Of a DNA stretch of 50,499 bases, positions 17,659 through 25,797 are shown piece by piece. The stretch is from Chloroflexota bacterium. GTDB taxonomy: Bacteria; Chloroflexota; Limnocylindria; Limnocylindrales; CSP1-4. The stretch's first letter is position 1. Each line of letters begins with the position of its first letter. Made by a program: the position numbers and the translations under genes. The stretch lies in assembly GCA_021812735.1 (NCBI GenBank), contig JAKAMV010000001.1, forward strand, positions 1 to 50,499, given 5' to 3'. Under the pieces are notes generated by a model, which worked only from the letters and a program-made list of their open reading frames with translations, had not been told where the DNA came from and did no database searches.

Positions 17659-18849
17659 TCAGGCCCCCGGCAGCACGTCGCCGAGGAGCCGCAGCGTGTT
17701 CTCCCCCATGACCAGCCGGATCTGGGCCTCGTCCAGGCCGGCCAGCAGCAGCTGCTCGGTGAGAATCGCGAGGCCGGCCGCGTCGAACGGCACCTCCACC
17801 GCGCCGTCCCAGTCCGAGCCCAGCCCGACATGCTCCGCGCCGATCAGGTCCACCGCGTAGGCGATGCTCCGAGCGATCCACTCGGGCGCCTTGCCACCCG
17901 ACGCGGTGTCCCAGAACCCGATGCCCACCACGCCGCCCGTAGCGGCGATCCCCCGCAGGTGCTCGTCACGCAGGTTCCGGGCGTTGTCGCACACGCCCCG
18001 CACGCCCGTGTGCGACGCGACGACCGGCCGGGTGGCCATCGCGAGCGCGTCATCGATGGTGGCGGCGGAGGCGTGCGCGAGGTCCAGCACGATCCCCTTG
18101 GCCTCCATGCGCCGGACCATGTCGCGGCCCTTCGCGGTGAGCCCGCCCTGCTCCAGGCCGTGGGCGGACCCGCCGAACGCCGTGTCGAAGAAGTGCGACG
18201 GCGAGATCATCCTGACCCCGGCGTCGAACACGGTGTCCACGTTCGCCGGGTCGTCGTCGAGCGCGTGCGCGCCCTCGATCGAGAGCACGCCGGCCGTGAG
18301 CCGCGGGTTGCGCGACCGCTCGGCGAGGAACGCCGCCAGGTCGGCGCGCGTGCGGACAAGCCGAAACTCGCCGCCCGAACGCGCCGCGAACCGATCTGCC
18401 GCGGCGGCGAAGTTGAGCACGCGCGCGGTCAGGCTGCGCCACGTGGCGGGCGGCCAGCGCTTCGCCAGGGCGAGCGTCAGGATCTCGTCGGTCGAGTCGT
18501 CGTTGTGCTCGATGTTCATGCGCTTGGGGGTCTTCGTCGGCATCGAGAAGACCTGGAGCGCGAGGTTGCCCTCCTGCATCCGCGGCACGTCCACGTGGCC
18601 ACGGGCGGAGCGGCGGACGAGGTCGCGCCCGAACAGCAGCGAGTCGGCGTGGAGGTCGGCGATCCGCAGCGTGGCGTGGAGCGCCAGCGCCCGCTCGGAC
18701 GGCGCGGGCCAGGGCCCGGGGGTGACCGGGTTCATCCGCGCCTCGAGGCGGGCGGCCACCGCGTCGAGGGCGGGACGGGCGAGGGCGGCTGTCGCGAGGG
18801 CGGCTGTGCCGGCGGCCAGGGCGGCAGAGCGGCGGGCTCCCATGGCCAT
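17659..18849 (-). CDS. Membrane dipeptidase (peptidase family M19), probably exported
   Basis: This 396-residue zinc dipeptidase resembles renal dipeptidase. An N-terminal signal-like segment (GARRSAALAAGTAALATAALA) suggests export or membrane anchoring. Zinc-site motifs follow in order: ADLHADS (HxD), SIEGAHAL (the bridging Glu), DLAHAS and ASHTGVRG (His ligands), then HVGLGSDWDG. The family cleaves dipeptides, including some with D-amino acids or beta-lactam-like bonds, so cell-wall peptide recycling is plausible. ATG 18849 shares one base with the stop of the PPOX gene (TGATG), so the two are coupled. The longer frame from 19200 only overlaps that gene. Confidence 0.92.
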   Translation of the reverse strand: MAMGARRSAALAAGTAALATAALARPALDAVAARLEARMNPVTPGPWPAPSERALALHATLRIADLHADSLLFGRDLVRRSARGHVDVPRMQEGNLALQVFSMPTKTPKRMNIEHNDDSTDEILTLALAKRWPPATWRSLTARVLNFAAAADRFAARSGGEFRLVRTRADLAAFLAERSRNPRLTAGVLSIEGAHALDDDPANVDTVFDAGVRMISPSHFFDTAFGGSAHGLEQGGLTAKGRDMVRRMEAKGIVLDLAHASAATIDDALAMATRPVVASHTGVRGVCDNARNLRDEHLRGIAATGGVVGIGFWDTASGGKAPEWIARSIAYAVDLIGAEHVGLGSDWDGAVEVPFDAAGLAILTEQLLLAGLDEAQIRLVMGENTLRLLGDVLPGA

Positions 18850-19268
18850 CAGTACGGCGAGCGGCCGCGGGTCGGCCGGATCACGATCGGCACGCTGTAC
18901 CGCTCGGCGAAGCGCTCGGGCGAGTGGAAGTTCGCCGCGATCCGGTCCGCGTACTTGGCAACGTACGCCGTGTGCTCCGGCAGCGGCGGCAGGCTCGGAT
19001 CGATCGTCGCCTCGCCCTCGATGAACACCACGTCGCCGCCGTTGTCGTCGTTGAAGTGGAGCGAGACCTTGGGGTTGGCGGCGAGATTCTGGTTGCGGCG
19101 GGCGCGATTGTCGCCGTAGGTGAGGATCGTGCCGTCCTGCCAGAGGAACCACACGGGTAGCGACTGGGGCTGCCCGTCGGGGGTGACGGTGGTCAGCCAC
19201 ACGATGGGCTCGGAGGCGAGGCGCTCGAGCGCGCGCTGGTCACGGGCGCTGCCGGAGTCGAAGATCAT
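18849..19268 (-). CDS. PPOX-class flavin/F420-dependent oxidoreductase
   Basis: This 139-residue protein has the split-barrel fold of pyridoxamine-phosphate-oxidase-like flavoproteins. Seen motifs are VWLTTVTPDGQPQSLPVWFLW near the N-terminus, GDNRARRNQNLAANPKVSLHF in the middle and FIEGEATI after it. This is the pattern of the Rv3369-like group, annotated as probable F420-dependent. The substrate is unknown. ATG 19268 is preceded by AAGGAG at eight bases. It lies 36 bases downstream of recO and overlaps the dipeptidase start. FMN or heme as cofactor cannot be ruled out. Confidence 0.85.
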   Translation of the reverse strand: MIFDSGSARDQRALERLASEPIVWLTTVTPDGQPQSLPVWFLWQDGTILTYGDNRARRNQNLAANPKVSLHFNDDNGGDVVFIEGEATIDPSLPPLPEHTAYVAKYADRIAANFHSPERFAERYSVPIVIRPTRGRSPY

Positions 19269-19304
19269 CGGGTGCTCCTTGCTGGGCTCTGCCTTGGCGA
19301 ATGG

Positions 19305-20147
19305 CTAGGCGGATGGCTGGGCGGACGGCGGGGCGGCGGGCGGCGGGGCGATCGAGGACGGCACGGCAGCGGCGGCGCCCCGCGACGGGCGGGCACGGAC
19401 CTCGTCGAGGAAGGCGAGCGACCGGGGCTCGCGCTCGAGGGCGATCCGCATGAACTCCCGCATCGCGGCCTCCACCTCGCGCTCGGTGGCCTCCGGCAGG
19501 CGGAGCCCGGCGATCGCCTCGACGTCCAGGCGCTGGTAGGCCTTGAGCAGCTTGAGCGCCTCGAGCCCGAGGCCCGTGTGGGCAGCGGGCGGACCCGGGC
19601 AGCGGGCGCAGAGCACGCCCCCGAGCGGCGGCACCCAGCGGTAGGACTCCGTCGGCTCCAGCATGCGGTCGCACTCGACGCATCGGTCCACCTCGGGCCG
19701 CTGGCCCAGCTCGTCGGCCAGGTGCATCTCGTACCAGCGGGCCACGCGGCCCGGGGCCATCCCCGCGTCGAGGAGCTCGTACGCGCGGTGGATCAGCGCG
19801 TACAGGGGCTCCGCCGCGTGGCGCTCCTCGAGGCTGCGGTCGGCGAGCTCCGCGAGATACCAGGCCGTGGCTGCGCTCTCGAGGCGGTCGCGCAGGCGGA
19901 GCCAGGCCCGGCCGACGCGGACCTCGGTCACCACGTCGAAGGTGCGGCCGCGCGCGAGGGCGATGTTCAGCTCGGCGAAGGGCTCGAGGCTGCCGCCGAG
20001 GCGCGACGACGGGCGTCGGACGCCCTTGGCGATGGCCTTGAGCTTGCCGTGCTCAGGCGTGATGAGCGTCAGGACACGGTCAGCCTCGCCCAGGTCGAAC
20101 CGGGCGAGGACGATGGCGTCGGTGACGTAGCGGCGCGGCGCGGGCAC
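19305..20147 (-). CDS. recO: DNA repair protein RecO
   Basis: This protein of about 280 residues loads RecA on single-stranded DNA with RecR in RecF-pathway repair. The N-terminal OB fold starts YVTDAIVLARFDLGEADRVLTL, typical of RecO. A zinc ribbon follows with cysteines at about 156, 159, 180 and 183 (CVEC ... CARC). The C-terminus is a Pro/Ala/Ser tail without similarity. Two GTG codons are adjacent (20150 and 20147). I prefer 20147 because the TACCGT box then lies six bases away, as in other leaderless starts here. It is divergent from the polyprenyl synthase gene. Confidence 0.93.
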   Translation of the reverse strand: MPAPRRYVTDAIVLARFDLGEADRVLTLITPEHGKLKAIAKGVRRPSSRLGGSLEPFAELNIALARGRTFDVVTEVRVGRAWLRLRDRLESAATAWYLAELADRSLEERHAAEPLYALIHRAYELLDAGMAPGRVARWYEMHLADELGQRPEVDRCVECDRMLEPTESYRWVPPLGGVLCARCPGPPAAHTGLGLEALKLLKAYQRLDVEAIAGLRLPEATEREVEAAMREFMRIALEREPRSLAFLDEVRARPSRGAAAAVPSSIAPPPAAPPSAQPSA

Positions 20148-20153
20148 CACGCG

Positions 20154-20162
20154 ACGGTAGCA
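20154..20162 (-). promoter_or_regulatory. Extended -10 promoter for recO, leaderless arrangement
   Basis: On the minus strand it reads TGCTACCGT. The hexamer ends three bases before the first GTG and six before the second. There is no Shine-Dalgarno between. It opposes the polyprenyl synthase promoter about 95 bases away. Confidence 0.45.
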
Positions 20163-20254
20163 CCAGCGGCCTGCCCGGGCGCACCTGCCGGCACTCTCCC
20201 GGGCCGAGCCCTCAACAGGCTACTTTTCGCGGACACGTTTATCGGCGCGGACGG

Positions 20255-20260
20255 TACACT
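20255..20260 (+). promoter_or_regulatory. -10 box for the polyprenyl synthase gene, leaderless arrangement
   Basis: TACACT (context CGGTACACT) is followed by nine bases and then ATG 20270. There is no Shine-Dalgarno. The predicted transcript would start within about three bases of the ATG. Confidence 0.5.
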
Positions 20261-20269
20261 CACGCCACC

Positions 20270-21292
20270 ATGACCGTGATCAACGAGCTCGACCTCGCCC
20301 AGATGCTCGCCGACACCGAGGCGGAGATCCTGCGTGTCGTCAGCGACCGCGACGGCGCCACGGTTGGCGTCTACGAGATGATCCGGTACCACCTCGGGCT
20401 GGACGGGTCGGACGGGCCTCGCGGCAAGCGGATGCGCCCGCTGCTCGGCCTCCTCGCCTACACATCCATCGCCGGCGAGCACGCGCGTGCCCTCCCCGGG
20501 GCCGCGGCCGTGGAGCTGGGCCACAACTTCAGCCTGGTCCACGACGACATCGAGGACGGCGACGTCGAGCGCCGCCACCGGGCCACGCTGTGGGCGCTTC
20601 ACGGGGTGCCGCAGGCGATCAACACCGGCGACCTGATCTTCAGCCTGTCCCGCGTTGCGCTCCACCGGCTGACGGACCTCGGGTTCAGCGACTCGAAGGT
20701 CCTGCGCCTGATGCGCCTCTACGACGAGACGTGCGTGGCGCTGTGCGAGGGGCAGTACATCGACATCGCCACCTCCGCGCAGGATGCGCCGATGACGGTG
20801 GAGCTGTACTTCGACATGATCGGGCGCAAGACCGCGGCCCTGATCGCCGCGTCGATCGAGGCGGGCGCGCTGCTCGCCACCGACGACGACGAGGTGATCG
20901 CGCGGTACCGGCGGTTCGGCTGGAGCCTCGGCCTCGCCTTCCAGCTCAACGACGACCTGCTCGGCATCTGGGGCGCGGAGCAGAAGACCGGCAAGGTGCC
21001 CACCGACGTGGCGCGCCACAAGAAGACCCTGCCGCTGCTGTACGCGTTCGAGCACGCCGGGCCGGCGGACCTCGCGCGCCTGACCGAGCTCCACGCCCGG
21101 CCAGAGCCGACCGACGCGGACGTGGGCGAGATCGTGGCCGTCCTGGAGCGCGCCGGTGCCGACGTGTTCACGCGCACCGAGGCGCGCCGTCACCGCGACG
21201 CCGCCCTGGGCGAGCTGGAGGGGCTCTCGGCCGTGGACCCGGCCGTCCGCCAGAAGCTGATCGGCATCATCAACTCGGTGATCAGCGCGTAG
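20270..21292 (+). CDS. Polyprenyl (probably geranylgeranyl-type) diphosphate synthase
   Basis: This 340-residue trans-prenyltransferase condenses isopentenyl diphosphate with allylic diphosphates. GKRMRP is at residues 52-57. The first aspartate-rich motif is VHDDIEDGD with DDIED at 92-96. The second is LNDDLLGIWG at 227-235, followed by TGKVPTDVARHKK, as in IdsA-like enzymes of GC-rich bacteria. The product length cannot be fixed from motifs alone. It would supply quinone, carotenoid or undecaprenyl-related pathways, using precursors made through IspE encoded at 24735. It stands alone between recO (divergent) and tlyC (convergent). Confidence 0.93.
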   Translation: MTVINELDLAQMLADTEAEILRVVSDRDGATVGVYEMIRYHLGLDGSDGPRGKRMRPLLGLLAYTSIAGEHARALPGAAAVELGHNFSLVHDDIEDGDVERRHRATLWALHGVPQAINTGDLIFSLSRVALHRLTDLGFSDSKVLRLMRLYDETCVALCEGQYIDIATSAQDAPMTVELYFDMIGRKTAALIAASIEAGALLATDDDEVIARYRRFGWSLGLAFQLNDDLLGIWGAEQKTGKVPTDVARHKKTLPLLYAFEHAGPADLARLTELHARPEPTDADVGEIVAVLERAGADVFTRTEARRHRDAALGELEGLSAVDPAVRQKLIGIINSVISA

Positions 21293-21313
21293 GGACGCGC
21301 GGCCCAGTCGCGT

Positions 21314-21361
21314 CCGGGCCCACGCGGGCCCGGGCCAGCGCGAGGCTCCGGCGGCCCGGAG
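21314..21361. terminator. Tandem hairpins between convergent genes
   Basis: A perfect 8-bp stem (CCGGGCCC 21314-21321, loop ACGC, GGGCCCGG 21326-21333) is followed by a 6-bp one (CTCCGG 21346-21351, CCGGAG 21356-21361). They fill the 106-base gap between two convergent stop codons. Neither has a T tract, so the bidirectional terminator role is inferred from position. Confidence 0.45.
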
Positions 21362-21398
21362 GCGCGCCCGTCCGCGCCGCGCCACTTCGAGGCTGAGG

Positions 21399-22736
21399 CT
21401 AGTCCTCGCCGTCCTCGGCGGATTCGTCGGCGACCGGCACCTCGAGCTCCACGAGCACCTTGGCCACCCGCCGGCCGTCGGTGGACTCGACGGTGAGGTG
21501 CAGCCCGCCCACGCGGACCTCGTCGCCAACCTGCGGGATGCCCCCGATGCGGTGGTAGACCAGGCCGCCCACCGTGTCGTACTCGTCTTGGTCCTCAAGC
21601 TCCGTCCGCAGGTCCCAGATCTCGAGCAGGTCCTCGATCGCCGACCGTCCGTCCACCCGCGCGAGGTGCTCGCCGATCATCTCGACCAGCGGCTCCTCGG
21701 CGTCGTACTCGTCCTGGATCTCGCCGACGATCTCCTCGAGCAGGTCCTCGATGGTGACCAGCCCGGCCGTGCCGCCGTACTCGTCGAGCACGATCGCGAT
21801 ATGGACCTTGCGCCGCTGGAACTCGTGGAGCAGGTCATCGATGGACAGCGACTCGGGGACGAACACCGGCGCCCGCAACAGGCTGCGGAGCGACGGCCGC
21901 GCGGTCGCGTCGGACTTGAGGAACGGCAGCAGGTCCTTGGCGTAGAGGATGCCCACCACCTCGTCCACGGAGTTCTCGTACACGGGGACGCGCGAGTGGC
22001 CGCCATCGATGATCAGGTCGATGGCCGCGTCGAACGTGGCGTTGGCGTTGAGGCCGATGATGTCCACGCGCGGCACCATGACCTGGTGCAGCCGCCGGTC
22101 GCCGAGCTCGATGACCGCGTTGATCATCTGCTCCTCCTCGGCCTCGAGGATCCCCTGCTCCCCGCCCCGCTCGACGATCAGCCGAAGCTCCTCGGCCGTG
22201 ATCTGCGCCTCCGAGTTGACGCTGGCGCCGAACGGGCGGATGACCGCCCGCGTGAGCCCGGTGAGGACCGCCACCAGCGGCGACAGGAGGCGCCCCAGCA
22301 GGTCGAGCGGCACCGAGAGCACCAGCGCGACGCGCTCGGCGTAGGCAAGGGCGAGCGACTTGGGCACAAGCTCCGCGAACACGATGGTGAGCAGCGACAG
22401 GACGATGGTCACGACGAGCAGGCCGAGGCCGTCGGCGGTTGACCCGTCCAGGCCCGCCGACGCGAGCGCGCTCGCGAGCTGCTGGCTCAGGCTCACCGCT
22501 GCGAACGCCGAGGCGAGGAAGCCGATGAAGGTCACGCCGATCTGGCTGACCGCCAGGAACCGGCCGGGATCGTCAAGCAGGCGGCGCACGCGCCGGGCGC
22601 CCGGCCGGTCCTCATCCACCAGCTGGTCCACTCGGCTGCGCCGGATGGAGACCAGGGCGATCTCGCTCGCGACGAAGAAGCCCTCGAGGACGGTGAGGAC
22701 GGCCAGCAGCAGGATCTCGGGGATCGGGGTGCTCAC
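21399..22736 (-). CDS. CNNM/CorC-family membrane protein with CBS domains (hemolysin-C/TlyC-like)
   Basis: This 445-residue membrane protein has an N-terminal CNNM (DUF21) domain with about four helices in residues 1-150, including ASEIALVSIRRSRVDQL and FAELVPKSLAL. Two CBS domains follow at about 205-330, with MVPRVDIIGL and GGTAGLVTIEDLLEEIVGEI. A CorC/HlyC transporter-associated domain ends the protein at about 350-435. The acidic tail is not conserved. Members are linked to magnesium or cobalt efflux; the hemolysin name is historical. GTG 22736 overlaps the glmU stop as GTGA, so the two genes are coupled. Confidence 0.92.
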   Translation of the reverse strand: MSTPIPEILLLAVLTVLEGFFVASEIALVSIRRSRVDQLVDEDRPGARRVRRLLDDPGRFLAVSQIGVTFIGFLASAFAAVSLSQQLASALASAGLDGSTADGLGLLVVTIVLSLLTIVFAELVPKSLALAYAERVALVLSVPLDLLGRLLSPLVAVLTGLTRAVIRPFGASVNSEAQITAEELRLIVERGGEQGILEAEEEQMINAVIELGDRRLHQVMVPRVDIIGLNANATFDAAIDLIIDGGHSRVPVYENSVDEVVGILYAKDLLPFLKSDATARPSLRSLLRAPVFVPESLSIDDLLHEFQRRKVHIAIVLDEYGGTAGLVTIEDLLEEIVGEIQDEYDAEEPLVEMIGEHLARVDGRSAIEDLLEIWDLRTELEDQDEYDTVGGLVYHRIGGIPQVGDEVRVGGLHLTVESTDGRRVAKVLVELEVPVADESAEDGED

Positions 22737-24193
22737 CCCGCGCCACCGTCCCGCGCCGGGTCGTGCGCGGGCCGGGCGACCGGGGCGGGCTGCGCTGGGG
22801 CCGCCGACGGCGCGTCGGCCGACGGGCTGACGTCGCGGATCCGCGCGGGGACGCCCACCGCCAGGCGACCCGCCGGCACATCGTGGGTGACCACGGCGCC
22901 GGCGCCGGTCTTGGCCCCATCGCCCAGCGTCACGGGGGCGCGGAGCATGGTGTCCACGCCCAGGAACACACCCCGCCCGATTGTCGTGCGGTGCTTGCGC
23001 GCGCCGTCGTAGTTGGCGGTGATGGTGCCCGCGCCCACGTTCGTGTCGGCACCCACGTCCGCGTCGCCCAGATAGCTGGTGTGGTGCTGGCGGACGTGCT
23101 CGCCCAGACGGCTGTTCTTGATCTCGGCGAAGTTCCCGATCTCCGATCGGCGCCCCACGTGCGCGCCGGGGCGCAGGTGCGACATCGGGCCGACCGTGAC
23201 CGCGTCCTCGACCGTCGAGCGCTCGACGATGCTCGCCCAGACCACGCAGTCCTCGCCGATCGTGGCGTCGAAGAGCTGCGAGCCCGCCCCGATCCGCGTG
23301 CCTCGCCCGACGCGCGTGGCGCCTCGCAGGATCACGTTGGGCTCGAGCGTGACGTCCTGGGCCAGCTGCACCCCGTGGTCAACGTAGGCGGTCGAGGGAT
23401 CCAGCATCGTGACGCCCGCGCGCATCCACCGGTCGTTGATCTCGACCCGCATGTCCCACTCGGCGCGGGCCAGCTCGGCGCGGTCGTTGATGCCCATCAG
23501 GCGTCCGTCGTCATCGACGTCGAGCGCGCCCACGAGGCGACCGTCCGCGCGCGCAAGACCGACGAGCTCGGTGAGGTACAGCTCCCCGGTCGCGGGCGAC
23601 TCGCGCAGGTCGCCGATCCGCCGCCGCAGCCACGCCGCCTCGAACGCGTACAGCCCCGCGTTGACCTCCGTGATCGCGAGCTCCTCGTCCGTGGCGTCCT
23701 TCGCCTCGACGACCCGCTCGACGGTGCCCGCCTCGTTGCGGACGACGCGCCCGAGGCGGGCCGGGTCGATCGCGTCCACCGCGACGAGCGCCAGGGCCGC
23801 ATGGTCCATCCGCCGCGCCTCAAGCAGGGCCGTCAGGAGCTCGGCGCGGACGAGCGGCACGTCGCCGCTCAGCACGAGCACCTCGTCGGCGTCCTCGGGG
23901 ACGGCCAGGAGGCCCGCGCGCACCGCGTCGCCCGTCCCTCGCGGGACGTCCTGCAGCGCGGGGTGCGCGATATCCGCCACCGCGTCGCGGACCGCCTCGG
24001 TGGCCGGCGAGTACACGACGACGGGCTTGGCGCCGGTGGCCTCGACCGCGGCCTCGATCACCCAGCCCACGAGCGGGCGGCCGCAGATGCGGTGCAGGAC
24101 CTTGGGCGTGGCGGACCGCATGCGGGTGCCGAGGCCGGCCGCCATCACGACGGCGACCGTGCGGCGCGCAGGGCCGGAGGCGGGGCCGGTCAC
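22733..24193 (-). CDS. glmU: Bifunctional GlmU: N-acetylglucosamine-1-P uridylyltransferase / glucosamine-1-P acetyltransferase
   Basis: This 486-residue enzyme makes UDP-GlcNAc for peptidoglycan. The uridylyltransferase half opens with VVMAAGLGTRMRSATPKVLH at about residues 15-34, and shows LSGDVPLV and EVNAGLYAFE. The C-terminal half is a left-handed beta-helix with many hexapeptide repeats, GNFAEIKNSRLG, HHTSYLGDADVG and TITANYDG. About 30 Pro/Ala-rich residues are added at the end. I chose GTG 24193, 16 codons before the catalytic motif. It has no ribosome site, but it overlaps the stop of a possible 28-codon leader frame as GTGA. Together with glmM and glmS (38.7-42 kb) it completes the UDP-GlcNAc pathway. 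Confidence 0.94.
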   Translation of the reverse strand: MTGPASGPARRTVAVVMAAGLGTRMRSATPKVLHRICGRPLVGWVIEAAVEATGAKPVVVYSPATEAVRDAVADIAHPALQDVPRGTGDAVRAGLLAVPEDADEVLVLSGDVPLVRAELLTALLEARRMDHAALALVAVDAIDPARLGRVVRNEAGTVERVVEAKDATDEELAITEVNAGLYAFEAAWLRRRIGDLRESPATGELYLTELVGLARADGRLVGALDVDDDGRLMGINDRAELARAEWDMRVEINDRWMRAGVTMLDPSTAYVDHGVQLAQDVTLEPNVILRGATRVGRGTRIGAGSQLFDATIGEDCVVWASIVERSTVEDAVTVGPMSHLRPGAHVGRRSEIGNFAEIKNSRLGEHVRQHHTSYLGDADVGADTNVGAGTITANYDGARKHRTTIGRGVFLGVDTMLRAPVTLGDGAKTGAGAVVTHDVPAGRLAVGVPARIRDVSPSADAPSAAPAQPAPVARPAHDPARDGGAG

Positions 24194-24276
24194 GGCGTCG
24201 GGCGCGGCGCGGACCGCGGGCCGACGCGGGTCGGTCTGCCGGCGTCGTCGCCCTGGGGTGTGGGGGAGTTCGTCAT
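24190..24276 (-). CDS. Possible 28-residue leader peptide upstream of glmU
   Basis: ATG 24276 opens a 28-codon frame (start MTNSPTPQGDDAGRPTR) whose TGA overlaps the glmU GTG as GTGA. The ATG lies about 14 bases after a CAGAAT -10 box, so its mRNA would be nearly leaderless. The frame could bring ribosomes to glmU, which lacks a Shine-Dalgarno. The Pro/Arg-rich composition is what chance GC-rich frames give, so this may not be real. Confidence 0.22.
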   Translation of the reverse strand: MTNSPTPQGDDAGRPTRVGPRSAPRPTP

Positions 24277-24289
24277 GTCGGGCGCCGCG

Positions 24290-24319
24290 ATTCTGTGGGC
24301 CGGGGGTACGGGGTGTCAA
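24290..24319 (-). promoter_or_regulatory. Promoter for glmU-tlyC
   Basis: On the minus strand a perfect TTGACA (24319-24314) is followed by 18 bases and CAGAAT (24295-24290). It is the only consensus -35/-10 pair I noticed in the window. It starts directly at the T run of the preceding terminator. Confidence 0.55.
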
Positions 24320-24351
24320 ACGGGTCGCGAAGCGTCTGCTGCGCCGACCCG
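24318..24351 (-). terminator. Terminator after ridA
   Basis: On the minus strand CGGGTCG (24351-24345) pairs with CGACCCG (24327-24321) over a 17-base loop and is followed by TTT. It lies just after the ridA stop (24358). Its T run is shared with the TTGACA of the glmU promoter. Confidence 0.5.
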
Positions 24352-24357
24352 CCCGGC

Positions 24358-24738
24358 CTACGGGCGCCGCGCGATCGCCTCGATCTCCACCCGTCCGCCC
24401 TTCGGCAGCGCCGCGACCTGCACGGTCGAGCGAGCGGGCGGCGGATCCGGCATGAAGCGGCCGTAGATGGCGTTGACCACCGTGAAGTCGTTCATGTCGG
24501 CCAGGAAGATCGTGGTCTTCACGACGTCCTCGAACGTGAGGCCCGCGGCGTCGAGCACCGCGCGCAGGTTGAGCATCGAGCGCTCGGCCTGGGCCTCCGC
24601 GCCGTCGAGCAGGTTGCCGGTCGCCGGGTCGAGGCCGAGCTGGCCGCTGCAGAAGACCAGGTCCCCCACCGCGATCGCCTGGCTGTACGGGCCGATGGCG
24701 GCGGGCGCGTCGCCGGTGAAGATGGCGTCACGGGTCAT
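24358..24738 (-). CDS. ridA: RidA family (reactive enamine/imine deaminase)
   Basis: This 126-residue protein belongs to the YjgF/YER057c/UK114 family, which hydrolyses reactive 2-aminoacrylate and other enamines. Family marks are AIGPYSQAIAVGDLVFCSGQLG near residues 14-35, the MNDF segment and PPARSTVQV with the substrate-binding Arg near residue 104. Length is typical (125-130). ATG 24738 overlaps the ispE stop as ATGA. It is the last gene of the tsaE-to-ridA operon and is followed by a terminator. Confidence 0.93.
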   Translation of the reverse strand: MTRDAIFTGDAPAAIGPYSQAIAVGDLVFCSGQLGLDPATGNLLDGAEAQAERSMLNLRAVLDAAGLTFEDVVKTTIFLADMNDFTVVNAIYGRFMPDPPPARSTVQVAALPKGGRVEIEAIARRP

Positions 24739-25748
24739 AGCTGGCTCTCCGATGCTGGGGCGGTGATGGTGGTGGCCTCGATGAACGGCGGGCGCGGGCC
24801 GGGGGCCACGAGCGAGCCCGACGCGACGGCCTCGCGGAGCTTGGCCGCGGCCTCCTCGGCCCCGGCCCGCGAAGCATAGAGGGCCCAGTGGGTGGGACCG
24901 GACCCCGAAACGCCGATCGGGACGCCGAGCAGCCTGAGCAGCGCCCGCTTGAAGGGCACCAGGGCGGGCTCCACGGCCGCGGCGGCGGGCGCGAGGTCAT
25001 TGGCTGCCGCCAGGACCGAGGCCCGGACCAGGAGCATGTCGGAGGTGAGCATGCCTCGGCGGAGCTCGTCGGCGAGGTGCGAGGACGCGAGCCGCGCGGC
25101 GCCGGCAGGGCCTCTGGCCCCCAGGTCCCAGGCGCGGAACACCGCGGGCGTCGCGAGCGGCACGTCCGGCGTCACGAGGAGCAGGCCCGGGCGGTCCGGC
25201 CAGCCCTGGGCGTCGCGGAGCCACCCCAGCGGCGTGATCCGCTCGCCGCGGCCCTCGACCAGCGCGGGACCGCCCACCGCGAAGAACGGCACGTCCGAGC
25301 CCAGGCCGGCGGCGATCCGGTGGCGCGTCTCGAGCGGCAGGACCACGCCCCACGCCTCGAGGGCCGCGTCCGCCGCGGCAGCCGCATCCGAGGAGCCGCC
25401 GGCGAGGCCCGCCGCCACGGGGATGCGCTTCTCGAGGCGCGCTGCCAGCGGGAGCAGCAGCCTGGGCTCGACGCCAGCCTCGCGGGCGGCCGCACGGGCG
25501 GCTGAGATCGCCCGCAGCACGAGGTTGCCGGCCGTGGGCCCGGGGTCAAACCCGTCCACGTGGAGCATGTCCGCGCCACCCGGCGGCAGGGCGGCGAGCG
25601 ACAGCCGGTCCGCGACGCCGGTCGGGACCATCACGCTGTGGAGCTCGTGGTAGCCGTCCGCGCGCAGCCCCAGCACCGCGAGCGTGAGGTTCACCTTGGC
25701 CGGGGCGAGGCGCACCACCGGGGCGAGGCGGCGGGTGGGGTCGGTCAT
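24735..25748 (-). CDS. ispE: 4-diphosphocytidyl-2-C-methyl-D-erythritol kinase
   Basis: This 337-residue GHMP kinase phosphorylates CDP-methylerythritol in the MEP isoprenoid pathway. The N-terminus has APAKVNLTLAVLGLRADGYHEL, the IspE signature. The ATP-binding motif PVAAGLAGGSSDAAA lies at about 110-124. Also seen are GLGSDVPFF and, near the C-terminus, GVSGSGPTHWALY. GAGG precedes ATG 25748. It lies 49 bases downstream of the ABC permease and overlaps ridA, and rsmA is two genes further up. The rsmA-ispE pairing is widespread; here two ABC genes are inserted between them. Confidence 0.95.
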   Translation of the reverse strand: MTDPTRRLAPVVRLAPAKVNLTLAVLGLRADGYHELHSVMVPTGVADRLSLAALPPGGADMLHVDGFDPGPTAGNLVLRAISAARAAAREAGVEPRLLLPLAARLEKRIPVAAGLAGGSSDAAAAADAALEAWGVVLPLETRHRIAAGLGSDVPFFAVGGPALVEGRGERITPLGWLRDAQGWPDRPGLLLVTPDVPLATPAVFRAWDLGARGPAGAARLASSHLADELRRGMLTSDMLLVRASVLAAANDLAPAAAAVEPALVPFKRALLRLLGVPIGVSGSGPTHWALYASRAGAEEAAAKLREAVASGSLVAPGPRPPFIEATTITAPASESQL

Positions 25749-25797
25749 CTGGGTCCTCGTCGCGTCCTGGCCGCGGGTCGCCGCGGTGCGTTGCCCA

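Noticed and set aside
24194..24319. Longer N-terminus for GlmU from TTG 24319
   Set aside because: The TTG lies inside the TTGACA -35 box, and the extra residues are not conserved in GlmU.
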